From Bradyrhizobium sp. Rc3b (GTDB lineage: Bacteria; Pseudomonadota; Alphaproteobacteria; Rhizobiales; Xanthobacteraceae), in NCBI RefSeq assembly GCF_900114915.1, contig NZ_FOUS01000002.1, forward strand, positions 496,001 through 560,000: a stretch of DNA of 64,000 bases, written 5' to 3'. The translations under genes were made by a program, and so were the position numbers. The notes beneath the pieces are model-generated. The model saw only the letters and a program-made list of their open reading frames with translations, was not told where the DNA came from and made no database searches. Of this stretch, positions 1 through 10,539 are shown piece by piece; position 1 is the stretch's first letter; each line of letters opens with the position of its first letter.

Positions 1-1
1 C

Positions 2-349
2 TCGGAGAACTTCGGGACCAAAATTTCCGATACGACGGAGGTGCACGGCGGGGCCCGGTTCGGTACCCAAATGAGATGGATGGATTATACGGTTCAGCCA
101 TCCGTCTCCTTGTTCGCCTATCAGATCACCGACTCGAGCGCGCTCGGAGTTGTTGGGCCAATCATTCCCACAAGTGCAATCGGCTATCGCGGGTCCGGCA
201 AGATTGCCGTTGTCTGGAGCCCGAGTTTCACCTCCTATATCGAGGTGCACGCGATCGGACCGGCCAGCGGTCCCAGCAAGCCGCTCGCAGGATACAGCCC
301 GACCCAGACCACGGGAGTTCAAGCCGGCCTCCGCTACACGTGGAATTGA
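2..349 (+). CDS. C-terminal end of an outer-membrane-like protein (partial)
   Basis: The reading frame is open from the window edge and stops at 347-349, so only the last 115 residues are present. The segment alternates polar and hydrophobic residues in short strands (for example SVSLFAYQI and KIAVVWSP) and ends in GLRYTWN. An aromatic residue close to the C-terminus after a beta strand is usual for outer-membrane beta-barrels. No catalytic motif is visible and the N-terminal part is outside the window, so the function is not recognised. Barrel membership is an inference from strand pattern only. Confidence 0.5.
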   Translation, partial: SENFGTKISDTTEVHGGARFGTQMRWMDYTVQPSVSLFAYQITDSSALGVVGPIIPTSAIGYRGSGKIAVVWSPSFTSYIEVHAIGPASGPSKPLAGYSPTQTTGVQAGLRYTWN

Positions 350-441
350 GCAGCCATCGCGTCTGGAGCACGGCCCCAAGCCCTTGATCGGCCTCGAGGG
401 GTGTGCTCCACTTTAGGTCGAATATTTTGAGGATAGCCACA

Positions 442-726
442 ATGCATATCGGAACGCTTTCCCGCGTAGCTGCGACGCTTGTACTCGGCACCGTCCTGAT
501 GCCCGCCTTGGCAAATGCCCAGAATGTACAGAGGCCCAACGTCGGGACCGGCGTGACGTCCCGCACATTGCCCAACCCCAATACGCCAAGGGTTCAGCCT
601 CAGGGATTGCAGACCGGAAGCTACGCCAATCCTGCCGCAAACCGTTTCAACACTCCTCCGTCGCAACCGGACTTTGCCTTATCCGGTCCTTATGTGGGAA
701 TGAAGTATATCGGGAATGTCCGGTAG
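442..726 (+). CDS. Small secreted protein of unknown function
   Basis: A 94-residue protein starting at an ATG preceded by a GAGG-type ribosome site about ten bases upstream. Residues 1-26 form a classical signal peptide: a short basic start, a hydrophobic core (VAATLVLGTVLMPALA) and an Ala-x-Ala cleavage site near NAQ. The mature part is about 68 residues, rich in Pro, Asn, Thr and Gln, with no Cys and no known motif. It follows the barrel-like gene on the same strand 92 bases downstream, so the two may be co-transcribed envelope proteins. I do not recognise a family. Confidence 0.6.
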   Translation: MHIGTLSRVAATLVLGTVLMPALANAQNVQRPNVGTGVTSRTLPNPNTPRVQPQGLQTGSYANPAANRFNTPPSQPDFALSGPYVGMKYIGNVR

Positions 727-844
727 AGGTTTGTTCTCCGGCTTCTGAACCTGGCGTCCGCGCTGTTCTCGCCGCCGCGGCGAATGCTGACGCGCGGGCG
801 CAGTTTGAAGTCACGATGCTGTGCATGACATCGCGAGCCTCTGA

Positions 845-2335
845 TTATCCAAGCCGCTGATCCCGCACGTCCTGCGTATCCTCGCTCGCCGCCTTGACCG
901 CCGCCTTCTCCGCACCCTTGCCGGCGCCCTTGCGGCTTGCGATCTCAACCGCCTTGCGGCCGGAGATCTCGTGGCCGGCGTCGACGGGCATCTGCCAGAA
1001 GAACCAGCTCGATGCCGCCGAGGTCAGCGCGACCACGAGGAAGGCGGGGGCGAACACGGTGGCGTCGATTTCGCTGACATGGTTGAACCACATCGTCGTT
1101 TCCACGCAGGCCGCGCCGACGGCGACGCCGGCGGAGACGGCGAGCTGCTGGTTGACGCTGACGAGGGTGGTGGCGCGGCTCATCTGCGCGGTCTCGACGT
1201 CGGCATAGGCGACGGTGTTGATCGCGGTGAATTCGAGCGAGCGGAAGAAGCCGCCGATGACCAGGATGACCATGATGATCAGCAGCGGCGTCGTCACCGT
1301 GAACAGCGCGCAGACGGCGAGGAAGAACGCGCTGACGATCGCGTTCACCGTCATCAGGTTGCGAAAGCCGAAGGTGCGGATGATGCGCGCGGCAAGCGTC
1401 TTCATGCCCATGGCGCCGAGCGAGGAGGCGAAGGTGACGAGGCCGGAATGGAACGGCGACAGGCCGAAGCCGATCTGCATCAGGAGCGGCAGCAGGAACG
1501 GCAGCGCGCCGATGCCGAGCCGGAACAGGAAGCCGCCGAACACGGCCGCGCGCAGCGTCGGCAGCTTCAGGAGCGAGAAATCGAGCACCGGCGAGCCCGT
1601 GCGCCGGGCGTGAATGGCGTAGAGCGTCATCGAGATCGCGCCGCCCGCGATCAGTGCGGCGACGGTGCTCCACGGCAGCAGGTTGAGACCGGCAACCGAC
1701 AGGCCGAAGGCGATGCCGGCAAGGCCAATGCCCGCCAGCACCATGCCGTAGAGGTCGAACGGCTCGCGTTCCTCGCTCTTGATCGGGTCGATGAACTTCA
1801 GCGCCATGAAGATGCCGAGCAGCCCGATCGGAATGTTGATCAGGAAGATCCAGTGCCACGACGCGTAGGTGGTGATGAAGCCGCCGAGCGGTGGTCCGAT
1901 CACAGGACCTATGAGGGCAGGGACCGTTACCCACGCCATGGCGTTGACCAGAGCGCTCTTGTCCACTGACCGCAGCAGCACGAGGCGCCCGACCGGTGTC
2001 ATCATCGCGCCGCCCATGCCTTGCAGGATGCGCGCGAACACGAAATCGGTGACCGAGGAGGAGAGCGCGCAGCCCACCGAGCCCACCATGAACACGCCGA
2101 CCGCGATCGCAAACACCATTCGCGCGCCGAACCGGTCGGCGGTCCATCCGCTCGCCGGGATGAACACCGCGAGCGACAGCAGATAGGATGTGATCGCGAG
2201 CTTCAGCGTCAGCGGGCTGGTGCCGATGTCGGCCGCTATCGCCGGCAGCGAGGTGGCGATCACCGTCGAGTCCATGTTCTCCATGAAAAGCGCGGTGGCC
2301 ACGATCAGCGGAATGATGCGTTGCTTGTCGACCAT
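845..2335 (-). CDS. DHA2-family MFS drug exporter
   Basis: About 496 residues with roughly 14 hydrophobic segments, the size and topology of EmrB/QacA-type proton-driven exporters in the inner membrane. The N-terminal half carries TM1 with MENMDSTVIATSLPAIA, the DHA2 motif D1 signature, and the motif A-like GWTADRFGARMVF in the loop between TM2 and TM3. The region GPVIGPPLGGFITTY matches the antiporter motif C of TM5. The C-terminus ends in a charged Lys/Ala-rich tail. An in-frame start 30 codons further upstream exists, but the ATG at 2335 gives a normal N-terminus right before TM1. No periplasmic adaptor or regulator gene lies next to it. The substrate cannot be read from the sequence. Confidence 0.88.
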   Translation of the reverse strand: MVDKQRIIPLIVATALFMENMDSTVIATSLPAIAADIGTSPLTLKLAITSYLLSLAVFIPASGWTADRFGARMVFAIAVGVFMVGSVGCALSSSVTDFVFARILQGMGGAMMTPVGRLVLLRSVDKSALVNAMAWVTVPALIGPVIGPPLGGFITTYASWHWIFLINIPIGLLGIFMALKFIDPIKSEEREPFDLYGMVLAGIGLAGIAFGLSVAGLNLLPWSTVAALIAGGAISMTLYAIHARRTGSPVLDFSLLKLPTLRAAVFGGFLFRLGIGALPFLLPLLMQIGFGLSPFHSGLVTFASSLGAMGMKTLAARIIRTFGFRNLMTVNAIVSAFFLAVCALFTVTTPLLIIMVILVIGGFFRSLEFTAINTVAYADVETAQMSRATTLVSVNQQLAVSAGVAVGAACVETTMWFNHVSEIDATVFAPAFLVVALTSAASSWFFWQMPVDAGHEISGRKAVEIASRKGAGKGAEKAAVKAASEDTQDVRDQRLG

Positions 2336-2451
2336 GACGGATTGGTAATGAAAATCGGAAGAGGGGTGGAGTTGCGGCTTATCACCGCCACTGGTCCCCG
2401 ACCATTGCGGATCGACGCATAGCACCTAAGTCCCGCGTAACAACGGTGTGA

Positions 2452-4281
<1,830 letters not shown>

Positions 4282-4336
4282 TCTCGCTCCGATCTCGCGA
4301 GCGCGTGAGTTTCGACGCGCTTGCCTCAACGACGGT

Positions 4337-4438
4337 GTCATGCCCCGGCTTGACCGGGGCATCCAGTACGCCGCGGCTTCTCGGCTCAATTACGACCGTC
4401 TCTGGAATACTGGATCGCCCGATCAAGTCGGGCGATGA
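4337..4438. repeat. Intergenic palindromic repeat
   Basis: A 102-base inverted repeat between guaB and the MDR oxidoreductase. The left half has TCATGCCCCGGC-TTGA-CCGGGGCATCCAGTA and the right half TACTGGATCGCCCG-ATCAAG-TCGGGCGATGA, so each half also folds on itself. It resembles the element at 2464 in position and design but differs in sequence, and could act as a transcription end for guaB. Confidence 0.7.
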
Positions 4439-4525
4439 AAGCGAGTGTGTGGCTCCGCCGCTTTTGTATTGACGCGCCTCGCTCCCTCCGCTTCCGTTCA
4501 TGTCGAAAAACAATCGGAGGAAGCC

Positions 4526-5548
4526 ATGTCCCAAGCCAAGCGCATCGTTCTCGCCGCGCGTCCCGTCGGCGAACCCAAAGCATCTGATTTTCGCCTGGAG
4601 GAATTCGCGGTCCCGACGCCTGCGGCAGGCGAGGTCCTGCTGCGCACGATCTGGCTGTCGCTCGATCCCTATATGCGCGGGCGCATGAGTGATGGTCCGT
4701 CTTATGCCGCGCCGGTGCCGGTTGGCGGCGTGATGGAAGGCGAGGCGGTTAGCGAGGTCGCGGTCTCCGACAATCCGGATTTCGCCAAGGGCGACATCGT
4801 CCGTGCACGAACCGGTTGGCAGTCTCACGCGATCTCGAACGGCAAGGGCCTGATCAAGGTCGATCCGAAGCTCGGTCCGATCTCGACCTCGATCGGCGTG
4901 CTCGGCATGCCCGGCATGACGGCGTATACGGGCCTCCTCGACATCGGCAAGCCGCAAGCAGGCGAGACCGTCGTCGTTGCCGGCGCCTCCGGTGCGGTCG
5001 GCTCGGCGGTGGGGCAGATCGCCAAGATCAAGGGCGCACGCGCGGTCGGCATCGCCGGAGGCAAGGACAAGTGCGCCTACGTGGTGAAGGAGCTCGGCTT
5101 CGATGAGTGTCTCGATCATCGCGAAACTGATTTTCCGGCCAAGCTAAAATTCGCCTGCCCCAAAGGGATCGACGTCTATTTCGAGAATGTCGGCGGCGCC
5201 GTGTTCGAGGCGGTGTTCCCGTTGCTCAATCCGTTCGCGCGCGTGCCGGTTTGCGGCCTGATCGCGCACTACAACGACACCGAAGCCAAGGCGCCGAAAT
5301 GGGCGGCCAGCATGATGCGCGCGACGCTGACCAAGCGGCTGACCTTCCGCGGCTTCATCGTCTCCGACTTCGCCTCCCGCCATGGCGACTTCCTGCGCGA
5401 CATGTCGGGATGGGTCCGCGACGGCAAGGTCAAGTACAAGGAGTTCGTCACCGAAGGCCTGGACAGCGCGCCCGGCGCCTTCATGGGCCTCTTGAAGGGC
5501 GCCAATTTCGGCAAGCAGCTGGTCCGCGTCGGGCCGGACAAGGCCTAG
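4526..5548 (+). CDS. NADP-dependent MDR oxidoreductase (CurA-like)
   Basis: A 340-residue zinc-independent medium-chain dehydrogenase/reductase, likely reducing alpha,beta-unsaturated carbonyls with NADPH. The N-terminal substrate domain contains SLDPYMRGRMSD, characteristic of the leukotriene B4 12-hydroxydehydrogenase / CurA group. The Rossmann domain has VVAGASGAVGSAVGQIAKIKG as the nucleotide-binding turn, followed by GIAGGKDKCAYVVKELGFD, and later the group motif IDVYFENVGG. No structural zinc cysteines are present. The ATG at 4526 has GGAGG five bases upstream. It stands alone, flanked by a repeat and a strong hairpin. Confidence 0.9.
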   Translation: MSQAKRIVLAARPVGEPKASDFRLEEFAVPTPAAGEVLLRTIWLSLDPYMRGRMSDGPSYAAPVPVGGVMEGEAVSEVAVSDNPDFAKGDIVRARTGWQSHAISNGKGLIKVDPKLGPISTSIGVLGMPGMTAYTGLLDIGKPQAGETVVVAGASGAVGSAVGQIAKIKGARAVGIAGGKDKCAYVVKELGFDECLDHRETDFPAKLKFACPKGIDVYFENVGGAVFEAVFPLLNPFARVPVCGLIAHYNDTEAKAPKWAASMMRATLTKRLTFRGFIVSDFASRHGDFLRDMSGWVRDGKVKYKEFVTEGLDSAPGAFMGLLKGANFGKQLVRVGPDKA

Positions 5549-5623
5549 CGCGACAGAGACTTGGACTCACGTGGTTACAGAGCCACAGGCCTCGTGGGGA
5601 TAGTTAAGAAAGAGTCACCAAAT

Positions 5624-5658
5624 GGTCACACCTGCCCGCAAAAGCCGCAGGTGTGACC
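5624..5658. other. 12-bp perfect hairpin
   Basis: Arms GGTCACACCTGC and GCAGGTGTGACC are exact reverse complements around an 11-base loop. There is no T tract on either side, so it is not a standard terminator. It lies 61 bases before the start of the small membrane protein gene at 5719 and 75 bases after the MDR oxidoreductase. Confidence 0.6.
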
Positions 5659-5718
5659 GGCTGTTCATTGACGGGATCGCGAAGGCATTGAATCATCGGG
5701 CATATTTTAGGTGCTGCG

Positions 5719-6018
5719 ATGTTAGAGATCAGTGTTTTCTGCGTTATCCTGCTTGCTGCCGGCTATTGGCTGGCCATGTTCGTCATGGGCCGCCACGACG
5801 ACGTCATCCATGGCAAGTTCGTCCATGTCGACGAGGAGGGCGATCTTGCTCGCCCCTCGATGCCGGCGCCGCCCCCGCCGTTCCCGAAGCGCCCGGTCAA
5901 GGCCGCGCAGCCTGTCAGGCAGCCGCCTGCCAATGATCTCGCGGCCAAGCCGGTGAACAGCGAGGCGCTGCAATCCTTGCTCGCCGCGATCCAGCAGGAC
6001 CTCAAGAGCGTCGCCTGA
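5719..6018 (+). CDS. Small single-pass membrane protein of unknown function
   Basis: A 99-residue protein. Residues 3-24 (EISVFCVILLAAGYWLAMFVMG) form one membrane segment right at the N-terminus. A charged stretch (HDDVIHGKFVHVDEEGD) follows, then a proline-rich linker (MPAPPPPFPKRP), then a short amphipathic helix at the C-terminus (SEALQSLLAAIQQDLKSVA). This points to an inner-membrane anchor with a cytoplasmic tail. The gene is monocistronic and convergent with the phosphoesterase downstream. I do not recognise a named family. Confidence 0.65.
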   Translation: MLEISVFCVILLAAGYWLAMFVMGRHDDVIHGKFVHVDEEGDLARPSMPAPPPPFPKRPVKAAQPVRQPPANDLAAKPVNSEALQSLLAAIQQDLKSVA

Positions 6019-6033
6019 GCCGATCGGCGCGCC

Positions 6034-6876
6034 TTAATGCTCGCCGCCCATCTGGGCGAGCAACTCCTCGATGTCGACATCGACCTGGCCCGCGGCCCTG
6101 ACGTGGCGGACTTCAAAACTGTCGGGCCGGAAGCGGTATTCCACCAGCCCGACCTCCTTGATCGCGATCCGGTCCTGGCGCTGATCGTTGATGACGAAGC
6201 CGGCCGACGGCGCCCAGACATGGCGGGTATGGCAATAGGTGAAGTCGCGCCGCTGGTGCACGTGGCCACTGGCGATGAGGCGCAGATCGATCGTCCCGAG
6301 CATCTCGATCAGCCGGGCCCGGGCCGGCTGCGGCACGTAGCGGATCGCGGTCTCCGGCGTTTCGGGATCGTCAGGCAGGTTGAGAAATAGCGGCTTGTGC
6401 AGGAACAGCGCGACCGGTCTGCCCTTCGTGCGAGATATCTCCTGCGACAGCCAGTCGAACTGCTCGGCCTCGAAGGCGAGCCCGGAGTTCATCACCAGCG
6501 AGTTGAGGCCAATGAAGCGCCAGCCTCCAGCCTCGAACGCCCAATGGTCTTCGCCGATCAGGTCACAGAATTGCCGGCGATGCGCTTCCGTGACCGGCGG
6601 CTTCGGCGCCGGGCCGACCGCGGTCGGATTATCGCCGATGTCGTGATTGCCGGGGAGGTAGCGGCAGGCGACGGGCAGGGCGTCGTGCAGGTCTTTTGCG
6701 AAGACGACATCGTCGCGGCCGGTCGGCCCGTCGAAGGCGACATCGCCGGTGTTGATCACGAGGTCGGGCCGGTTGCCGTCGATATGCTCGCTGATCGCCT
6801 GGAAGTTGGCGATCAGGCCGGGGAAGCGCCGGCCGAGATGGGTGTCGGAAATCTGCGTCAGGCGAAATTCGGGCAT
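6034..6876 (-). CDS. Calcineurin-like metallophosphoesterase (CpdA-like)
   Basis: About 280 residues with the ordered metal-binding motifs of this superfamily: QISDTHLG near the N-terminus (D-x-H), NTGDVAFDG (GD), PGNHD (GNHD), and ASGHVHQRRDF (GHxH). Proteins with this set and length hydrolyse phosphodiesters or phosphomonoesters such as cyclic nucleotides in the cytosol, using two divalent metals. The substrate is not shown. The start at 6876 puts the first motif about nine residues in, as is usual; a longer frame upstream adds 22 unrelated residues. The next gene on this strand ends 69 bases before this start. Confidence 0.85.
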   Translation of the reverse strand: MPEFRLTQISDTHLGRRFPGLIANFQAISEHIDGNRPDLVINTGDVAFDGPTGRDDVVFAKDLHDALPVACRYLPGNHDIGDNPTAVGPAPKPPVTEAHRRQFCDLIGEDHWAFEAGGWRFIGLNSLVMNSGLAFEAEQFDWLSQEISRTKGRPVALFLHKPLFLNLPDDPETPETAIRYVPQPARARLIEMLGTIDLRLIASGHVHQRRDFTYCHTRHVWAPSAGFVINDQRQDRIAIKEVGLVEYRFRPDSFEVRHVRAAGQVDVDIEELLAQMGGEH

Positions 6877-6945
6877 GCGATCATCGTACCCGTGCTCGCG
6901 CGTCGGAACGATGACGGCGCGGGCATAGATCGCAACGAACAAAGT

Positions 6946-7560
6946 TTAAAGCACGCGGTAGCGGATCGTGTAGGCGTCCTGCGGCGCGACGGTGTCGGCG
7001 AGCGGCGAGGCGATGCGGTCGGCGAGGTGCCAGGGGCCGAACTCTTGGGAGCGATGCGGCTCGGCGGGCAGACGGAGGCGGAACTCGAAAATGCCCTTGC
7101 CGGGCAGGTTCACGACCAGCACGCGATCCGCGGTGCGGTGGTTGAGCGCGACCGCGCCGCGCAGCAGCGCGCGGCCGCCCGAGAGGTCGCGCACGCCCTC
7201 GACCAGCGCCAGCGTCTGGTTGCGGTCGGTATGCAGCTCGATCTGGCTGTCGGTCACCGCCGTCAGCATCGCCCGGGGCATGCGGATTTCGAACTCGACG
7301 GCGGGCTTGGACGGATTGAGACCGAGATAGGCGAGCGCGGCGTGGCGCATGTCGTAGGCGGCAAAGGCGAACAAAGCCGTCGCGGCCAGAGCGGCGAGGC
7401 CATGCCTGACGACATCGCGCCAGGTTCGGTAGCTCAGGCGAAAGTAAACCGTCATCGCCAGCGCGACCGCAAGCGCCATCGCGATACCCGAGAGGGCCGA
7501 CATCAGGATACCGAGCCGGCCGTCGGCGGATTCGCTCCAAAGGCTGGACAGGGTGGTCAT
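6946..7560 (-). CDS. Membrane-anchored protein of unknown function
   Basis: A 204-residue protein with two hydrophobic segments (about residues 18-41, SGIAMALAVALAMTVYF, and 54-68, LAALAATALFAFAAY). The C-terminal half is soluble and beta-rich, with the pattern VVNLPGKGIFEFRLRLP and RYRVL at the end. The arrangement resembles a small periplasmic beta-sandwich on an N-terminal anchor, as in FixH-like proteins, but no defining motif is seen, so this is only an analogy. It lies upstream of the phosphoesterase on the same strand, 69 bases apart, and may share its transcript. Confidence 0.65.
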   Translation of the reverse strand: MTTLSSLWSESADGRLGILMSALSGIAMALAVALAMTVYFRLSYRTWRDVVRHGLAALAATALFAFAAYDMRHAALAYLGLNPSKPAVEFEIRMPRAMLTAVTDSQIELHTDRNQTLALVEGVRDLSGGRALLRGAVALNHRTADRVLVVNLPGKGIFEFRLRLPAEPHRSQEFGPWHLADRIASPLADTVAPQDAYTIRYRVL

Positions 7561-7730
7561 GGCGCCATCTCGCCTCGATCTCGCCTTGGGCCCGAAAAGG
7601 GGCCGAAATCGCTTTAACTATCGGTGGTTGGTCGCGAGAGCGGGAACGCCGGTTCAACTCGTTGATTGTCAGGACGAGGAGCGGCAGCTAATGGACGGTC
7701 CGGCGCCGCCCGCCGGATGGGAAAGTTCCG

Positions 7731-8153
7731 ATGTCCGTTCAAATGGTCTTGCTGCCGGTCTTCGTCCAGATCGGCCTCACCTTCGCGCTGCTGATCGGCA
7801 TGGTTTTCGCGCGCCGCAAGACGCTGGTCTCCGGCGAGACCAAGATCCGCGACATTGCGCTCGGCGAGCCGAACTGGCCGAAGGGCGCCACGCAGATCGC
7901 CAATTGCTACCGCAACCAGTTCGAGCTGCCGGTCCTGCTCTACGTTCTGATCGCGCTGGCGCTGCCCCTGCGCCATGCCGATCTCTTCATCGTGCTGATG
8001 TCCTGGGTGTTCGTGGTGACGCGCTTTGTCCATGCCGGCGTGTTCGTCTCCTCGAACGATCTCGGCCGGCGCTCCACGGTCTGGCTCGCCGGCGTGCTGG
8101 TGCTGCTGGCGATGTGGATCTACTTCGCGCTGAAAATGCTGTTGCTGATCTAG
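7731..8153 (+). CDS. MAPEG family membrane protein
   Basis: A 140-residue integral membrane protein with four hydrophobic segments, the topology of MAPEG proteins (microsomal glutathione transferase-like). The conserved middle part is NCYRNQFELPVLLYVLIAL, matching the family pattern of an Asn and Arg before E-x-P in TM2. TM4 is LAGVLVLLAMWIYFALKML. Members act in the inner membrane and often bind glutathione or lipids, but this gene has no partner that reveals its substrate. The ATG at 7731 has a GGGAAAG stretch upstream. A second MAPEG-like gene is at 17739-18143. Confidence 0.85.
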   Translation: MSVQMVLLPVFVQIGLTFALLIGMVFARRKTLVSGETKIRDIALGEPNWPKGATQIANCYRNQFELPVLLYVLIALALPLRHADLFIVLMSWVFVVTRFVHAGVFVSSNDLGRRSTVWLAGVLVLLAMWIYFALKMLLLI

Positions 8154-8185
8154 GCGCATCCGCCAATGCCATCTGAAAGATTCAA

Positions 8186-9487
8186 ATGACTCCCGCTGCC
8201 CGGCTCTCCGCAGCCATCGAACTGATCGACACCATCGAGAAAGACCGCGTGCCCGCGGCCAAGGCGCTGAAGGAGTGGGGTACCGCGCACCGCTTTGCCG
8301 GCTCGGGCGACCGCGCCGCCATCGCCGGCCTCGTCTGGGACGTGCTGCGCCGCTACGCCTCGAGCGCGTTCCTGATGGATTCCGATACCGCGCGTGCCAG
8401 GCTGATCGGCATGCTCCGGCTCGAGCGCGACATGGACACGGCCACCATGGGCGCCTTGTTCGACGGCAGCCGCTTTGCGCCGGCGCCGCTGACCGAGGCT
8501 GAGCAGGCGGCGCTCAGCCAGCGGTCCCTGAAGGACGCGCCGGCCGCGATCGCCGGCGACTATCCCGAATGGCTGGATCCGCACCTGGCCAAAGTGTTCG
8601 GCGAGGACCGCGCCGCGGAGGCGGCCGCGATGGCGAGCCGGGCGCCGCTCGACCTGCGCGTCAACACGCTAAAATCCAATCGCGACAAGGTGCTGCAGTC
8701 GCTTGCTCATCTTCATGCGAAACCGACGCCTTGGTCGGCAACCGGCCTGCGCATCGCGCTTTCGGCCGATGCGCGCAACCCCGGGATCCAGGCCGAAGAG
8801 GATTTCATCAAGGGCGGGATTGAAGTGCAGGATGAGGGTTCGCAGCTTGCGGCCCAATTCACCGCGGCAAAACCCGGCGAGCAGGTGATCGACCTCTGCG
8901 CCGGCGCCGGCGGCAAGACCCTGGCGCTCGCCGCCCTGATGCAGGGCAAGGGCCGGCTGATCGCGACCGACAGCGACAAGCGCCAGCTCGCGCCGATCCA
9001 CGAACGGCTGTCGCGCGCGGGCGTGCACAATGCCGATGTCCGCACGCCCAAGGGCGAGGCCTATCCGCTGGCCGATATCCGCAGCACCGCCGACCTCGTC
9101 GTGATCGATGCGCCGTGCACGGGAACCGGAACCTGGCGGCGTAACCCCGACGCCAAATGGCGCATGCGTCCCGGCGCGCTGGAGATTCGCCTGCGCGACC
9201 AGGCCGAGGTGCTGGAGCGCGCGGTGCCGCTGGTGAAGCCGGGCGGCCGCATCGCCTACATCACCTGCTCGGTGCTGTCGGAAGAAAACGGCGAACAGGT
9301 GAGGGCGTTCGTCGCGCGCCACCCCGAGTTCGCGCCCGTGCCACCCGAGCAGACCGCGAGCGTGCTGTGGGACAAGGCGGAGGCGTTTGGCGAGGCCGCG
9401 CTGCAATCGCCCGAGGGCTTGCTGATGACGCCGCGGCGGACCGGGACGGATGGGTTCTTCGTCTCGATCCTGAAAAAGGTCTCGTAG
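8186..9487 (+). CDS. RsmB/NOP2-type RNA cytosine-C5 methyltransferase
   Basis: A 433-residue SAM-dependent methyltransferase expected to make m5C in rRNA or tRNA. The N-terminal 130 residues are a helical RNA-binding region. The Rossmann core shows the SAM-binding turn VIDLCAGAGGKTLALA, then motif IV DAPCTGTGTWRRNP and motif VI ITCSVLSEENGEQV. The two catalytic cysteines of the family are the ones in DAPCTG and TCS. The start at 8186 lies 32 bases after the MAPEG stop, so the two may form an operon. The stop codon TAG is the first part of an intergenic repeat (CGTAGGGTGGGC), a feature shared with two other genes in this window. Confidence 0.92.
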   Translation: MTPAARLSAAIELIDTIEKDRVPAAKALKEWGTAHRFAGSGDRAAIAGLVWDVLRRYASSAFLMDSDTARARLIGMLRLERDMDTATMGALFDGSRFAPAPLTEAEQAALSQRSLKDAPAAIAGDYPEWLDPHLAKVFGEDRAAEAAAMASRAPLDLRVNTLKSNRDKVLQSLAHLHAKPTPWSATGLRIALSADARNPGIQAEEDFIKGGIEVQDEGSQLAAQFTAAKPGEQVIDLCAGAGGKTLALAALMQGKGRLIATDSDKRQLAPIHERLSRAGVHNADVRTPKGEAYPLADIRSTADLVVIDAPCTGTGTWRRNPDAKWRMRPGALEIRLRDQAEVLERAVPLVKPGGRIAYITCSVLSEENGEQVRAFVARHPEFAPVPPEQTASVLWDKAEAFGEAALQSPEGLLMTPRRTGTDGFFVSILKKVS

Positions 9488-9576
9488 GGTGGGCAAAGGC
9501 GCGAAAGCGCCGTGCCCACGACCTCTCCGTGGTTGCGATTGAAATGGTGGGCACGCTTCGCTTTGCCCACCCTACG
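9483..9576. repeat. TAGGGTGGGC palindrome family, copy 1
   Basis: Left end CGTAGGGTGGGCAAAGGCG and right end CGCTTTGCCCACCCTACG form a long imperfect inverted repeat with inner arms CCGTGCCCAC and GTGGGCAC. Close relatives are at 10540 and 55249, and a left half alone is at 48137. The methyltransferase stop codon (9485-9487) lies inside the left arm. Confidence 0.85.
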
Positions 9577-9612
9577 GCACCGCATCTGCCGCGCCACAGT
9601 TCCCCCCAAAAC

Positions 9613-9650
9613 AAAAACCCCGCAGACCGGATCCCGGTCGCGGGGTTTTC
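9613..9650 (-). terminator. Rho-independent terminator of the cold-shock gene
   Basis: On the minus strand the arms AAAACCCCGCGACCGG and CCGGTCTGCGGGGTTTT surround a short centre and are followed by a T-rich run. It lies 50 bases past the stop of the cold-shock gene, in the right orientation. Confidence 0.85.
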
Positions 9651-9699
9651 TAACTTGACGTTCTGCCGGTACGTCCGTGGTCAGAACGGTGCGCGGGCG

Positions 9700-9909
9700 T
9701 TAGCCGACGCGGAGATTGTCAGCCGAGGACTTGCCGCTGCGACGATCGGCGACGATGTCGAACGAGACCTTCTGACCCTCGTTGAGGGAAGAGAGGCCAG
9801 CGCGCTCGACGGCGCTGATGTGCACGAACACGTCCTTCTGGCCGTCATCCGGCTGGATGAAACCATAACCCTTTTGGGTGTTGAACCACTTCACGGTGCC
9901 CATAGCCAT
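9700..9909 (-). CDS. cspA: Cold-shock-domain protein
   Basis: A 69-residue single cold-shock domain. The two nucleic-acid-binding motifs are visible as [16 protein letters not shown] (RNP1-like, K-G-Y-G-F-I) and DVFVHISAV (RNP2-like, V-F-V-H-I). Such proteins bind single-stranded RNA or DNA and act as RNA chaperones in the cytosol. The ATG at 9909 follows an AAGGAAA ribosome site; a second ATG two codons in is possible. About 265 bases upstream are free of genes and begin with an A/T-rich ACTAACTAA leader, consistent with the long structured 5' leaders of csp mRNAs. An intrinsic terminator follows the gene. Confidence 0.95.
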   Translation of the reverse strand: MAMGTVKWFNTQKGYGFIQPDDGQKDVFVHISAVERAGLSSLNEGQKVSFDIVADRRSGKSSADNLRVG

Positions 9910-10175
9910 GGGAATTTCCTTTAGTTAGTTAGATTGAGTACGCACGCGGACCGGTACGCAGCATTGCGCCCATAGTCCCTGATGAGTCGATGTTTGGAGA
10001 ATTCATCTGAAGCGTGCGCGCCCGTCAGCAACGAAGCGAAGCGGCCCAGTCGTTCGGCCAAGTATCGATGATCACAATATAGCGAGAATTTGGGGCCAGT
10101 TCAAGGCACCACCCGTGACCCGGCGCGTCGCGCGACTTTGCTATTTTGCGGTGCAAATTAACCGCCCGGCGGATC

Positions 10176-10508
10176 TCAGTCCACGATGAAAAGGGTCGCC
10201 CCGGTCGCGGTCGAGGACCGGTGCGGGGCGTCGCCGTAGTCCGAGACCTGGTAGCTCATCCCCGCGGTGAGCTTGAATTTGCGCCCGTCGCGCAGCTCGC
10301 TGTCGAGCTCGCCCTTGAGCACGTAGAGCACGTGGCCGCGATCGCACCAATGGTCGGCCAAATAGCCCGGCGAATACTCCACCATCCGCACCCGGAGCTC
10401 GCCGATATCGAGCGTGCGCCACAACGCCTGCCCGGTCTCGCCGGGATGCGTGGTCGCCTCGACCTTGCTCCAGTCGGTGACGGTAAAGGGAGAGGCGGGG
10501 AGTTTCAT
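10176..10508 (-). CDS. DHCW-motif cupin protein
   Basis: A 110-residue single cupin barrel. The motif YLADHWCDRGHVLYVLKGEL carries the DHWC signature of this small family plus the usual cupin G-x5-G turn. The second half has AGMSYQVSDYGDAPHRSSTATGATLFIVD. Cupins of this kind bind a metal through histidines, and His residues are present here (DH, GH, PH), but no enzymatic role is established from the sequence. The ATG at 10508 has AGGA nine bases upstream. It is flanked downstream by the cspA promoter region and upstream by a repeat. Confidence 0.8.
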   Translation of the reverse strand: MKLPASPFTVTDWSKVEATTHPGETGQALWRTLDIGELRVRMVEYSPGYLADHWCDRGHVLYVLKGELDSELRDGRKFKLTAGMSYQVSDYGDAPHRSSTATGATLFIVD

Positions 10509-10539
10509 GGGGAAGGTCCTGTTTCAGAGCCGGCAGTCT

